A DNA stretch of 64,000 nt from an uncultured Verrucomicrobia subdivision 3 bacterium (GCA_903865745.1 CAIPKV010000032.1:62001-126000), one strand, 5' to 3'; shown: positions 8,837 to 17,168, counted from the stretch's first letter. A program made the numbers and translations. Notes: generated by a model not told the origin, from the sequence alone.

Positions 8837-9736
8837 TTACTTCGTCAAATTCGCGCCTTTGACGCTCATCTTGATTGAATAAAGCGACTTGCTCGCGGTG
8901 ATGAAGAGGGTCCGGCGGTCGGGGCCGCCAAAACAGACGTTGGCCGACCAACTCTCCGGCACGTCGATGTGATCAATCAATTTGCCCGCCGGATTAAAGA
9001 TGGAAACGCCGTTGGTTCGGCCAGTCGCGCACAGCACGAGGTCGCCATTTTCATCGATGGTCATGCCGTCCGACCCTTTGGCGACGGCGAGCGTTTTGTT
9101 CGTGAGCGTGCCGTCGGATAAAATGTCGTAGCGCCACGTCCGGTCGCCTTGAATGTCGGCGACGTAGAGGGTTTTGCCATCGGGCGTGCCGGTGATGCCG
9201 TTGGGTTTCTTCAAATCATTGGCGACGGGGAACAGTTCTTTGCAGTCAGGCGACAAATAAAACACGGGCTGGTTGGTCAGCGCCATCGTGGTGTGATCCC
9301 ACCAGGCGCGCCGGTAAAAAGGGTCGGTCAGATACATGCCACCGTTCGGCGCAATCCAGACATCGTTGGGGCCATTGAGATATTTGCCTTCGTAATTCGT
9401 GACCAGCACGGTCACGGTCTTGTCCGGCGCGATGGACCAGAGCTCATTGTGCTCGTCAGCGCAGGCGATGAGGTTGCCGTGCGCGTCAAACATCATGCCA
9501 TTCGCGTGACCGGAGGGTTGCATGAAGGTGGAGAGTTTACCGGCTACGTTCCACTCCATGATGCGGTTGTTTGGCTGGTCCACGAAGAAGACATTGCCCT
9601 GGGGATCGCAAGTCGCGCCTTCGGTGAAGGCGAAATTGCCGGCGAGTTTCGCCAATTTTGCACCGGGCGCGATGACGGAGGCTTGGCTGGAGGCGAGCAT
9701 CGCCCAAAGTATGCTGATGGACAAAATGGTTTTCAT
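8837..9736 (-). CDS. SMP-30/gluconolactonase-like beta-propeller protein, secreted
   Basis: The ATG at 9736 (14 codons inside the listed ORF) gives the signal peptide MKTILSISILWAMLASSQA, so it is preferred. The ~280-residue mature part has six-bladed SMP-30/gluconolactonase features: FTEGATCDPQGNVFFVDQPNNRI, LNGPNDVWIAPNGGMYLTDP, KKPNGITGTPDGKTLYVAD and GSDGMTIDENGDLVLC. The E, N and D residues in EG, PND and GSDGM correspond to the metal ligands of the family. It probably hydrolyses a sugar lactone in the periplasm, but members also act on other lactones. No strong ribosome site is visible. Confidence 0.85.
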   Translation of the reverse strand: MKTILSISILWAMLASSQASVIAPGAKLAKLAGNFAFTEGATCDPQGNVFFVDQPNNRIMEWNVAGKLSTFMQPSGHANGMMFDAHGNLIACADEHNELWSIAPDKTVTVLVTNYEGKYLNGPNDVWIAPNGGMYLTDPFYRRAWWDHTTMALTNQPVFYLSPDCKELFPVANDLKKPNGITGTPDGKTLYVADIQGDRTWRYDILSDGTLTNKTLAVAKGSDGMTIDENGDLVLCATGRTNGVSIFNPAGKLIDHIDVPESWSANVCFGGPDRRTLFITASKSLYSIKMSVKGANLTK

Positions 9737-9833
9737 GCGTGGTGGAAAAATCTGGCGGGAATTCGCACGAGAAGCCAATAAAATCGTTCCTTGTTTTTAG
9801 GCTGCCGGTGCCCCATCTTGCGTTTAAATTAAG

Positions 9834-10286
9834 ATGAGTCCCCAAACGCAAAAGGCGGTGCGGTTCCTGCAGAGCTGGGTCATTAACACTGCGGCGGTGC
9901 TGGTGGCAGCCGCCATCTTGCACAATCACATTACTTACGAAAACAAGCTGCAAAACCTGCTGATTGCGTCGCTGCTGCTGGGCATCCTGAACGCTTTCGT
10001 CCGCCCCATCTTGTTGCTCATCGCGCTGCCGCTGCTGATTTTCTCGTTGGGCTTGTTCACCCTGGTCATCAACGCGCTGTTGCTGATGCTCGTCAGTCAG
10101 TTGCTCCAGCCGAGCTTTCAGGTGGATAGTTTTCGGCACGCTTTCCTGGGCGCGCTCATTATCAGCATCATTTCCATCGCGCTCAATGTGCTGACCGGTA
10201 ATGCCCGCGTCGCCGTGCAGCGCCGCCCGCCACCCGGCGCGCCGAAAGGTCCCGGCGGCGGCGATGGCCCGGTGATTGACGTCTGA
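9834..10286 (+). CDS. Phage-holin-like (YvlD/PF04020) membrane protein
   Basis: 150 residues with about four hydrophobic segments: TAAVLVAAAILH, NLLIASLLLGILNAFV, LLIALPLLIFSLGLFTLVINALLLML and AFLGALIISIISIALNVL. The pattern ILNAFVRPILLLIALPL is typical of PF04020, small inner-membrane proteins of unknown role named for a distant holin resemblance. The tail is proline/glycine-rich (RRPPPGAPKGPGGG). There is no lysis gene nearby, so a housekeeping envelope role is more likely than phage lysis. Confidence 0.8.
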   Translation: MSPQTQKAVRFLQSWVINTAAVLVAAAILHNHITYENKLQNLLIASLLLGILNAFVRPILLLIALPLLIFSLGLFTLVINALLLMLVSQLLQPSFQVDSFRHAFLGALIISIISIALNVLTGNARVAVQRRPPPGAPKGPGGGDGPVIDV

Positions 10287-10379
10287 AAGAATTTGCGATT
10301 GGCGATTTTCGATTTACGAATCGATGCCAAAGCCAAGTCCGCCGCGGCAATCTTAGACCGCAACTCCGAAATCAGCTTC

Positions 10380-10976
10380 CTACGACTTCAGTTGATACGC
10401 GGCACGTAAGGTGGGGATGCCTTGCGCATTAAAATCCCGCTCGAAGTCCGTTGTGATTTCCGCCAGAGCGACGGGCGTTGCCACTTTTTCGTATTCCTTC
10501 GCGGCGTCGAACACTTCGTTCATCTGTTGGAAATAATCCACGTCGTCCGTGCGCAGAAAAACCGTGCCGTCGGGAGCCAGCGCCTGCCGGGCAAGCGTGG
10601 GAAAGCCTTCGTTGATAAGCCGATGCCGGCGATGCTTCTTCTTCGGCCACGGATCGGGGAAATAAATGTGTACCGCGGTGGCGCTATGCGGCGGGAGGAG
10701 GTATTGCACAAAGTAAGCGGACTCGATGCGCACGCCGCGCAGGTTGGTCAGACCAAGCCGTTCGCCCTTGCGATGCAATTTTTGGATGCGGCCGAGCAGA
10801 CGTTCGACGCCCAGAAAATTGATAGCGGGATTACGCCGGGCGTATTCGACTAGAAACGAGGCGTCACCGCAGCCAAGCTCGACTTCCAGCGGCTTCGGTT
10901 GCGGAAATTGCGCGGTGAGATCCAGCGGCTCGACGATGGTGCGGAGCTGGATAAGGAGTTCGTATTGTTTTTCCAT
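10380..10976 (-). CDS. trmB: tRNA (guanine-46-N7)-methyltransferase
   Basis: TrmB uses S-adenosylmethionine to methylate G46 in the tRNA variable loop. Motif I VELGCGDASFLVEYARRNP binds the cofactor, and HIYFPDPWPKKKHRRHRL is the diagnostic TrmB signature containing the catalytic Asp. 198 residues, close to the usual length. Single gene, convergent with the holin-like gene. The 93-bp gap holds a GATTTGCGATTGGCGATTTT-type simple-repeat stretch. Confidence 0.95.
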   Translation of the reverse strand: MEKQYELLIQLRTIVEPLDLTAQFPQPKPLEVELGCGDASFLVEYARRNPAINFLGVERLLGRIQKLHRKGERLGLTNLRGVRIESAYFVQYLLPPHSATAVHIYFPDPWPKKKHRRHRLINEGFPTLARQALAPDGTVFLRTDDVDYFQQMNEVFDAAKEYEKVATPVALAEITTDFERDFNAQGIPTLRAAYQLKS

Positions 10977-11054
10977 GCCGAGATCTGCAAGGGTAGCCTG
11001 AACGTTATTAGAAATAGCCCGGAAGGAGATTCAAGGGTTGTTAGGGAGTGTCAA

Positions 11055-11852
11055 TTAGCGTCTTACGATCACGCCATCGACAAGAATGGTTTCGCCCTCG
11101 CGCAATTGGGTCGGCGAACCATCCCTTCTTTGGATACTGCCGGAGCCAGACACTCGCGTTCCGTCGTTCATGCCTAAGATTTGCACCGGTGCGAGGGTAA
11201 TTAGCGAGCCATCCTTTTGCACCACCACCCGGCCATTCTTCAAAGTGATTGTATCTTTGGGGGCGATGGCGGTGCCATCGAGTTGGAACAGTTGGCCGTC
11301 AATCAGACGGGAACTGCCGCCATCGGGATAGACGCACAAACCGTCCGGGGCGACCCTCAGATTATTGGGAAAGGTCATTGTGCTCATAAGTGAGGCGGCC
11401 TGACCGTCACGCACCACGATAACGCGTCCTGCTTGCATGGCCACATGATTAAACACAGGTTCGATGGAGCCATTGGGATTCAAAAGCCAGCCATCACGGC
11501 GCAGGATTTGGCCCGCTTCGAGCCGACGCTCTTTGCCACCGGCGATTTTGAAGGTGCCATTGGTGCTGATGTTGATGTTGAAGGGAAATTTAAGATTTTC
11601 AGTGAGGAGATCGAATTGGTCGCCTTGCACCGTATAGATTTTTCCATCTTTAACGGTGACGGCATCGGCCGCGCTATCGGATTGAGCCTGCAGATTCATT
11701 GCTCCGCTGCCGAAGAGGAGTAAAATGCAGAGAAACGCTACCGCACGGCGCTTGAATTCCAATAAGCACGACGTGCCTGCTGTGTCAGCACGGCCAAAAC
11801 CAATAATAAAATCGTGTCCATTGGCCCGGGATAGGTCTGGCGACATCTTCAT
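11055..11852 (-). CDS. DUF6799-like exported repeat protein
   Basis: The track starts at a GTG (11966), but that start lies across the 15-bp attachment repeat at the island edge. The ATG at 11852 (MKMSPDLSRANG) lies outside it and is preferred. A hydrophobic stretch (RRAVAFLCILLLFGSGAMNLQA) acts as a late signal sequence or anchor. The remainder repeats a motif of the kind KDGKIYTVQGDQFDLLTENL, KNGRVVVQKDGSLITLAPV, RDGQAASLMSTMTFPNNLRV, matching what I know as DUF6799 (repeated '.dGkv...dG.....l.n...v..dG'). Function is unknown; the protein is presumably periplasmic or surface located. Confidence 0.65.
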   Translation of the reverse strand: MKMSPDLSRANGHDFIIGFGRADTAGTSCLLEFKRRAVAFLCILLLFGSGAMNLQAQSDSAADAVTVKDGKIYTVQGDQFDLLTENLKFPFNINISTNGTFKIAGGKERRLEAGQILRRDGWLLNPNGSIEPVFNHVAMQAGRVIVVRDGQAASLMSTMTFPNNLRVAPDGLCVYPDGGSSRLIDGQLFQLDGTAIAPKDTITLKNGRVVVQKDGSLITLAPVQILGMNDGTRVSGSGSIQRRDGSPTQLREGETILVDGVIVRR

Positions 11853-11919
11853 GGGAGCAATGTAGCAAACCGGCTGGCCGGCGCAATAATAGGTACTATC
11901 AGTGCGGCAAACTCTGGAG

Positions 11920-11934
11920 AAATGGTCGGGGCGG
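11920..11934. repeat. Distal attachment repeat (attR-like)
   Basis: AAATGGTCGGGGCGG, an exact copy of the 3' end of the minus-strand tRNA-Pro gene at 22443-22457 and in the same orientation. The bases just beyond (GCGGGAATTGAATCC) still loosely resemble a tRNA T-arm but do not pair, and no 5' half of a tRNA follows, so this is a fragment and not a gene. Confidence 0.7.
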
Positions 11935-11966
11935 GCGGGAATTGAATCCGGATTGGCACTTTTCAC

Positions 11967-12529
11967 GACCCCATTGAAAACAAAGGATGTTTAACAGATT
12001 TAATGCGTTAAGTAGGTTTTCGCATTTTCGTTAAGATGCACCAAAATGCAGCAAAACCCTTTTCGGATGATAGAAAAAGATAGAAAAAAACGCCCTATTC
12101 AAACCTGACTTTTTCCACGTGCCGCATCCCACATTCGCTGCCCGCCACAAACCCCAGCAACACAGATTTTCTGACTCATGTCGTTCGGTGGTCAAAATAA
12201 TTATTGCACTCGGATAGCCCTTGTCCCTCTCCCAGCGTTAAGCTCGCCCAGCCGGTGCTCACCGCCGCCTGTATATTGGTTTCGCCGCTCGCCATTGACG
12301 AACTCGCTCCACATGAACTGGGCCGCTCCAGTAATGAAGATTTTCCGGCTTCGCCAGCCACCGCCGCTGGCTATTTCTCTTGCTGGCGAGGCGACAGCGG
12401 CGTTTTGAGCAATACCGCTGCCGTTGCCTAGTGCGGGGGTGTGGCTGGAACCATTGCTGGCAGGCTGGACACCGTCTCCTCCCTGCAGAATCCCGGTCTT
12501 GAAAATCAGTCTCTAATCCCAGCTTCTTT
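11967..12529. other. Gene-free left end of the island
   Basis: Between the att repeat and the Fic gene stop there is no ORF with convincing coding character. The track ORFs at 12176-12431 overlap one another in several frames and have no recognisable motif. The first 150 bp are AT-rich and the rest GC-rich. I see no transposase remnant or RNA gene. Confidence 0.4.
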
Positions 12530-13630
12530 TTACGGCCGACTCAAAGTATAGCCGGTACTGCGACCGCCAGCTTGGTCTTTCGCTAATATCTTCCGGCTTA
12601 CCAGATCGCTGATGTCGCGCAGCGCGGTGTCTTGCGAGCATTTCGTCAGCTTCGCCCATTTGGAACTGGTAAGTTTTCCCTCGAATCCGTCAAGCAGTCG
12701 GTTGATGACCTTGCGCTGCCGTTCGTTGAACGACTCACCCGCGTGGGTTTTCCAAAAGCCTGCTTTCGTCAGCACGGCTTCCAGAGTTTGCTCCGAGGTG
12801 GCGATGGCGCGCTGCAAACAGTTTAGAAACCATTCGATCCACTCCGTGATGTCCAGCGTCCCTTTCTGGCAGCGTTCCAGCACCTCGTAATAGGCTTTGC
12901 GCTCATGTTGGATCTGCGCGGACATGCTGTAAAATCGCTGCGCGGTTTTTTCTGACCGTGCCAGCATCAGGTCCGCGATCGCGCGCGCGATGCGGCCATT
13001 GCCATCCTCAAACGGATGGATGGTGACAAACCAGAAATGTGCCAGTGCCGATTGAATCACCGGATCCACCGACGGCGAGGTGTTGCACCATTTGAGAAAG
13101 CGGGTCATTTCCTTATTCAAGCGGTCAGCGTCGGGTGCTTCGTAATGGACTTGCTCGCGCCCAATCGGGCCGGAGACAACTTGCATTGGCCCGCTTTGCT
13201 GGGTGCGCCAACCGCCGACCGTGATGCGCCGCATCCCGGTTCGGCCAGTCGGAAACAATGCGGCATGCCAGTCGAATAATCGTTCCGGCGTCAATGGCTC
13301 ATCGTATTTGCGGGTAGCGTCCAGCATGACCTCGACGATGCCTTCCACGTTGCGGTCAATGGACGGCAACGCACCGATGTCCAGACCCATGCGCCGAGCC
13401 AGTGAAGAACGCACCTGACCGGCGTCCAGCTTTTCACCTTCAATCTCACTGGTCTTGACCACATCCTGCGTGAGGGTTTGCAGCGTGGCTTCTTCGCGTA
13501 ACTGAAAGCCCAGGGACTCCATGCTGCCGAGCAGGCGACCTTGCCAATGCCGCACTTCGGCCAGCCGACCGGTCAGGGCCGCCTGGTTCCAGCGAAACTC
13601 CGGCCACTCTTTACGTTCATGAATATACAT
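12530..13630 (-). CDS. Fic-domain AMP transferase with DUF4172 and C-terminal winged helix
   Basis: The preferred start is the ATG at 13630 (MYIHERKEWPEF), because the track start at 13699 overlaps a perfect TATAAT box. The N-terminal segment matches DUF4172 of Fic proteins. TSEIEG fits the inhibitory (S/T)xxxE(G/N) motif, i.e. an N-terminally autoinhibited (class II) Fic protein. The catalytic loop HPFEDGNGRIARA is intact, with the catalytic His and the Mg/ATP-binding residues present. The C-terminus (FNERQRKVINRLLDGF...) looks like a winged helix that could bind DNA. Fic proteins usually transfer AMP from ATP onto a Ser/Thr/Tyr of a target protein. No separate antitoxin gene is adjacent, consistent with built-in inhibition. 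Confidence 0.92.
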   Translation of the reverse strand: MYIHERKEWPEFRWNQAALTGRLAEVRHWQGRLLGSMESLGFQLREEATLQTLTQDVVKTSEIEGEKLDAGQVRSSLARRMGLDIGALPSIDRNVEGIVEVMLDATRKYDEPLTPERLFDWHAALFPTGRTGMRRITVGGWRTQQSGPMQVVSGPIGREQVHYEAPDADRLNKEMTRFLKWCNTSPSVDPVIQSALAHFWFVTIHPFEDGNGRIARAIADLMLARSEKTAQRFYSMSAQIQHERKAYYEVLERCQKGTLDITEWIEWFLNCLQRAIATSEQTLEAVLTKAGFWKTHAGESFNERQRKVINRLLDGFEGKLTSSKWAKLTKCSQDTALRDISDLVSRKILAKDQAGGRSTGYTLSRP

Positions 13631-13663
13631 AGATTCGCCGCAAGGCTTGCGGTGTTTATACAC

Positions 13664-13731
13664 CCGATTCACCGCATCTAGCAAGTATATTCTCCGCATT
13701 ATATGCGGTGAATAAGCCGTCTATTCACCGC
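13664..13731 (-). promoter_or_regulatory. Fic gene promoter with palindromic operators
   Basis: A perfect minus-strand -10 box TATAAT (13698-13703) sits inside the palindrome CCGCATTATATGCGG (13694-13708). Upstream of it lies a 27-bp palindrome, GCGGTGAATA-7 nt-TATTCACCGC (13705-13731). A further half-site, ATTCACCGCAT, lies at 13667-13677 on the transcript side. No clear -35 is present. Repeated GCGGTGAAT half-sites around the -10 suggest a repressor site, possibly for the winged helix of the Fic protein itself. Confidence 0.6.
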
Positions 13732-13739
13732 CCCGGTTG

Positions 13740-15575
13740 GTAGCTGAGACTAACTCGCCTGCTGGCTGCCCGTTGGCAGCGGCCGGATCGTCCAGAATCC
13801 GCAGTGTGTCGTCGGCAATTCGACACCCGCAACCAAGCAAATTCACATCCCATTTCAATTTGAATGCCCTCATTAATTTGGACGCCCTTGAAAATCAAAG
13901 TTAGTTCGCACAGCTCAATCGATAAATTGGCTCGCCCTCCGTTCATTTTTCACTATGGGCTCAATAATAACGAACGCGCCAGCGGTGGCTCACCGCAAGG
14001 GGCACGCTTGCCACTCACGAATGGCAATTGGCGCGTGCGCGTTGCCTGACGCTCATGCTGGCGGTGCTGCTGACGCAGCCCTACGCCAGCACCGGCACGC
14101 CTGCTTAGGTTTCTGAAAGTCACACTCGGCGTGCCTTTCGCTACCTCGCGCACGCGACGATGGTCACAGGTTATCGAATGTTTATTTTACCTGCCAATCA
14201 TTCAGGTTCGCGGATGCATTCAGGCGCGAGGTCAGGCAGGGAAATGATGGTGGGACGATTCCTTGCCGCTGCGCGGCTCGCGGCGGCGAACGCTCGCTAT
14301 CACTTGCGTTCGCCTGGTTGAAAAAAAGTTTTCTGATGGACAATGGTTTTCGGAAAACCTCAGTTTAACAGAAAATGTTTCAGTCGCGGTGTCACCGAGC
14401 CTCACCAGTCCTTCGCTCAGGGACTACGAAGGCTCCGCCCCTCGCTCGGGCTGGCTCGGCACGGTTCCGGCGCACCGCTGGCCGGACTCAACCGTTTGCA
14501 CCCGCTCCATTCCAATCCGTTTCATTTTCGCAGACTCCAATTCCACTCCATTGCATTCCGACGGTCGCAAAACGGCCGAGACCGTCACCAACCGCGTTGC
14601 CCAAAGATTCCCGAAGCCGCGATGCTCCGCATATCGGCCAGGACAGCAATAGGCCGCGCGACTGCGTCCGGCCAGGCAATCGGTAATAGCCCGCGAGGCT
14701 GCGCCCGGGCAAGCAACGGCATTAACCGTGACACCGGCCAGCATGGCTGCGTTTCGCTAATCCTCCACTCCGCCGACTTCGTTCCAGAGCGCTGCACTGC
14801 GCAAAACTGTCCGGCGTCACTGCGCGTACTTGAATAGTCAGACACCCCGGCGCTGGACTGCGCGGCCTGCTAGCTCGGCGCCCCTGTTCCCCATTCGCCG
14901 GCCATCATTCCGCTACGTTCCAGCGTCGGGGAGTCAGATAAATTGGCATCGCACTAACGCGCCGCTGCCGGGCAACGAGTCCAGACGCCCCGACAAAATC
15001 GCGAGAGCTTCACGGCTCCGTTGTCATGCAGGAATGCTACCGGGACAGTACACAACACATATTGTGCGTGACCCTCCGGTCATTTATTCCGGACGCACAA
15101 GGAACCCCGAGACCCTGTGCTGGAAGTAAATGACGCACAATATGCCGTTGTGTGCTATCCCGCTGCTGCGCTGTCACGGTAACTGCGAATCCGCACCTTC
15201 GCGCTCGTGCGGGCAGTCACCGCGCCAGCTGGCAGGCATTCTGCCCGCCAACTCCGCCGCTGCGCAGTTTGAGAAGTTGGGTCGGGGCGTCTAACCCCAA
15301 AGCCCCCACCCATCCCCCAGTGCTCGCCCCCCTTCCATCCCCAAGGGGGGGGGCGCCCGAAGTCAAGGCAAGCATCCTTGCAACCCCGCCACTATAGTGG
15401 CGGCTATAAAAATCTGCGAAACGCCATTGGCTGGTCGTTTCGCGCAACCAGACTGCGCCAAAGCAAAGTTCAACGATTTTTTGTCTTCGGTAATTCTCCA
15501 AAGTCTTTTTTCTTTCAATTTCTTTAATTGAGGCAGACTATCGACTTCGTAAATTAAAAATTTGAAAAACACATA
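13740..15575. other. Hairpin-rich gene-free segment of the island
   Basis: About 1.8 kb without a convincing gene; ORFs occur on both strands in all frames but are Arg/Pro/Ser-rich shadows. It is packed with strong stems: ACGCGCCA/TGGCGCGT (13974-13981, 14029-14036) enclosing GCGGTG-GCT-CACCGC (13982-13996); a nested stem TGCTGGCG...CGCCAGCA (14056-14091) with inner GCTGC-TGAC-GCAGC; GGCGAACGC/GCGTTCGCC (14285-14314); and a long cruciform at 15041-15162. Candidates are a structured RNA, a replication origin region or recombination sites. Confidence 0.45.
15041..15162. repeat. Long imperfect inverted repeat (122 bp)
   Basis: Outer arms of about 29-30 bp (15041-15069 and 15133-15162; CGGGACAGTACACAAC... 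against its complement ...GTTGTGTGCTATCCCG) pair with few mismatches. A second inner pairing (TCATTTATTCC against GGAAGTAAATGA) extends the stem towards a small loop near 15104. It could be a MITE-like element, a cruciform recombination site or a folded RNA; no target-site duplication is visible. Confidence 0.6.
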
Positions 15576-15581
15576 ACTAAA

Positions 15582-15806
15582 ATGAAAAACTATCAATGTA
15601 CAAAATGTAAAACTCATCTACAGAACGATTCTCAACCCAGCGTTTACAACTGTCCCGGAGGTGGTATGCATCAATGGAATAACCTGGGAGATGTTGGCGG
15701 AATAAACTACCAATGCAAAAAATGTGCACTGCTGGTACAATCGAAGTCTCAACCAAGCGTATATAATTGTCCATCAGGCGGGATGCATCAATGGAGCAAA
15801 CTATAA
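15582..15806 (+). CDS. Small protein of two tandem zinc ribbons
   Basis: 74 residues made of two near-identical copies of YQCxKCxxxxQxxSQPSVYNCPxGGMHQW. Each copy has four probable zinc ligands: C6, C9, C24, H30 and C45, C48, C63, H69. Other short bacterial proteins with a single copy of this motif exist, but I know of no assigned function. The DNA is much more AT-rich than the flanks, suggesting separate acquisition. It overlaps the next gene. Confidence 0.75.
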   Translation: MKNYQCTKCKTHLQNDSQPSVYNCPGGGMHQWNNLGDVGGINYQCKKCALLVQSKSQPSVYNCPSGGMHQWSKL

Positions 15807-16348
15807 TTTATATGGTACACATTACCCCTAACCAATTTAAGGATGCCTTTCTCAAAGCGGTATCTTTGGTAGAATCGCAGGTTGTAGAGCTATGGGACGA
15901 GAAGCGCGATTACACCGCGCTTGTTTTGGATATTATTTTCCCCGAGGTTGCCAAGCAACTGGGTCTTTCGGTGTATAACGCTAATTATTATTATTTAGAT
16001 TCAATCTTCTATGCCGAAAAAGACCTCGAACATTTTAATTCAACAAATACTTATGCGAAGTGCATTTCCATAGCGATGGAGCATGAACATGACATTAGAG
16101 GCACGGCAGTAGAGGTCAACAAATTGCAACTTTTCAACGCGCCACTCAAGGTACTCATCACATACGCGCAAAATGATTCGATTCGCAGTTTTTATCTAGA
16201 TCGCTATACAAAGATTATCCAAGGAGCGGATATTTTTAGCGATATTGCTACCCTGCGACGCCAACTTGTCATTTTTGGCAGTGTCGCAGATGATGTCGTC
16301 ACTTGGCATTTCTACGCGTATGAGCCAACCGGGTTTCAAGTCATCTGA
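15791..16348 (+). CDS. Unknown protein with weak PD-(D/E)XK nuclease-like pattern
   Basis: About 185 residues; not recognised with certainty. Starts are possible at ATG 15791 (overlapping the zinc-ribbon gene stop and preceded by GGCGGG) or ATG 15812 (MVHITPNQF). The segment ISIAMEHEHDIRGTAVEVNKL followed by APLKVLITYA, after a conserved-looking LDSIFY, recalls families in which an acidic residue, a second Glu and a Lys sit on a central sheet (PD-(D/E)XK fold). That assignment is by eye only. The overlap with the zinc-ribbon gene implies coupled translation and a shared task, plausibly DNA- or RNA-directed. Codon usage is AT-rich. Confidence 0.6.
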   Translation: MEQTIIYMVHITPNQFKDAFLKAVSLVESQVVELWDEKRDYTALVLDIIFPEVAKQLGLSVYNANYYYLDSIFYAEKDLEHFNSTNTYAKCISIAMEHEHDIRGTAVEVNKLQLFNAPLKVLITYAQNDSIRSFYLDRYTKIIQGADIFSDIATLRRQLVIFGSVADDVVTWHFYAYEPTGFQVI

Positions 16349-16799
16349 TGACTTCTTTTTTGGATAGGCAAAACCTAAAAGATTTTTGTTTTAAGTCACA
16401 CCCCCCTTAACTTCCGCATCGTAATCGCCCGCGCCTTCGTCGCCACTAGATAACGCAGTTACCGCAGCCACGGGCTATCAACTCTGGAAAACGCCCCCAA
16501 TTTTCGGGAAATTAAAGCGAGTTACTGTGGCGGGCGGCGGTGGCGTCATCTTATCGGGGTCGCCATTTGTAAAACATGCACTCTTTGTATACTGTTGAGG
16601 AACTCCTAGCAAACTCGTCCCCTGAACACCGCTTTCTGTAATACCGAATCTTTACCACAGTTCCGCCCATCCTTTCAGCCAAACCTTCACACTTCTGTGC
16701 CACTCTTGTATAACCGTTAAATACACCCGGGCCGGTAAAATACCCCACTCTTACCTAACCGCTCCGGCCAGAATGGTATACTTTCTGTCTACTTACTGA
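16349..16799. other. Intergenic region between cargo and replication operon
   Basis: This lies between two converging transcription units. Apart from the weak 65-codon ORF at 16551-16748, nothing is recognisable. A 12-nt word GGTATACTTTCT occurs at 16775-16786 and again inside the next gene at 17059-17070. A T-rich stretch (ACTTCTTTTTTGG) follows the 15791-16348 gene, without a clear terminator stem. Confidence 0.4.
16551..16748 (-). CDS. Possible small protein, 65 aa, unknown
   Basis: A GTG-started ORF with a weak AGG ribosome site about 6 nt upstream, in line with and downstream of the replication operon. The product is basic and Cys-containing (VAQKCEGLAERMGGTVVKIRYYRKRC). No family is recognised. 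It may be a chance ORF. Confidence 0.25.
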   Translation of the reverse strand: MGYFTGPGVFNGYTRVAQKCEGLAERMGGTVVKIRYYRKRCSGDEFARSSSTVYKECMFYKWRPR

Positions 16800-17168
16800 C
16801 TACTGCACGGCTGTAAGGTCTGACCCAAGCGACCGGTCTGCGCCCTCGGCCTTTATCCCCGCCAGCACCTCGGCCCGCGTTTGCTCCACACTTTGGCCCG
16901 TCTTCCACCAGTGATACTTCGGATCTGAGTCGAACGGGATCACCAATGTACCGCCAAGCGTCAGATACGGCACGCGCAACGGTTTGCTAGTGCTTTCCAC
17001 ACACGCCACTTCCGGCTCCATGCTTTTCTTCGCAGCCACGCAGCCACCGCAGCAAGGGGGTATACTTTCTATAGAATCATATCGTTTTCCAGAAAGTTGT
17101 AGGTGTTGCTGCGGTGGCTGCGGTGGCTGCGGCGCGGGGTGGCGCTGGCTGGCAGGCAGGGTGTTCAT
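16800..17168 (-). CDS. Small island protein downstream of helicase
   Basis: 122 residues; its ATG overlaps the helicase-like gene's TGA (ATGA), so translation is coupled and the gene is very likely real. The N-terminus is Pro/Gln-rich (PAPQPPQPPQQHLQ), encoded within a 16-bp inverted repeat. The centre (LRVPYLTLGGTLVIPFDSDPKYHWWKTGQSVEQTRAEVL) may fold into a small beta/alpha domain. The role is unknown; the operon position suggests an accessory to island replication. Confidence 0.6.
   Translation of the reverse strand: MNTLPASQRHPAPQPPQPPQQHLQLSGKRYDSIESIPPCCGGCVAAKKSMEPEVACVESTSKPLRVPYLTLGGTLVIPFDSDPKYHWWKTGQSVEQTRAEVLAGIKAEGADRSLGSDLTAVQ

Noticed and set aside
8519-8878. 119-aa plus-strand ORF
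   Set aside because: Runs through a dispersed repeat and the antisense 3' end of the SMP-30-like gene.
9834-10286. Phage holin as part of a prophage
   Set aside because: The match is to PF04020 housekeeping membrane proteins; no endolysin or phage structural gene is nearby.
11920-11990. A second tRNA gene
   Set aside because: Only the 3' end is present; the T-arm does not pair and no 5' acceptor strand follows, so it is an attachment remnant.
14263-14845. Several overlapping ORFs of 70-165 aa on both strands
   Set aside because: All frames are open because of high GC; products are Arg/Pro/Ser-rich with no conserved motif and the DNA is full of hairpins.
15041-15162. Integron attC site or retron msr-msd
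   Set aside because: No RYYYAAC/GTTRRRY core boxes, no integron integrase and no reverse transcriptase are present.
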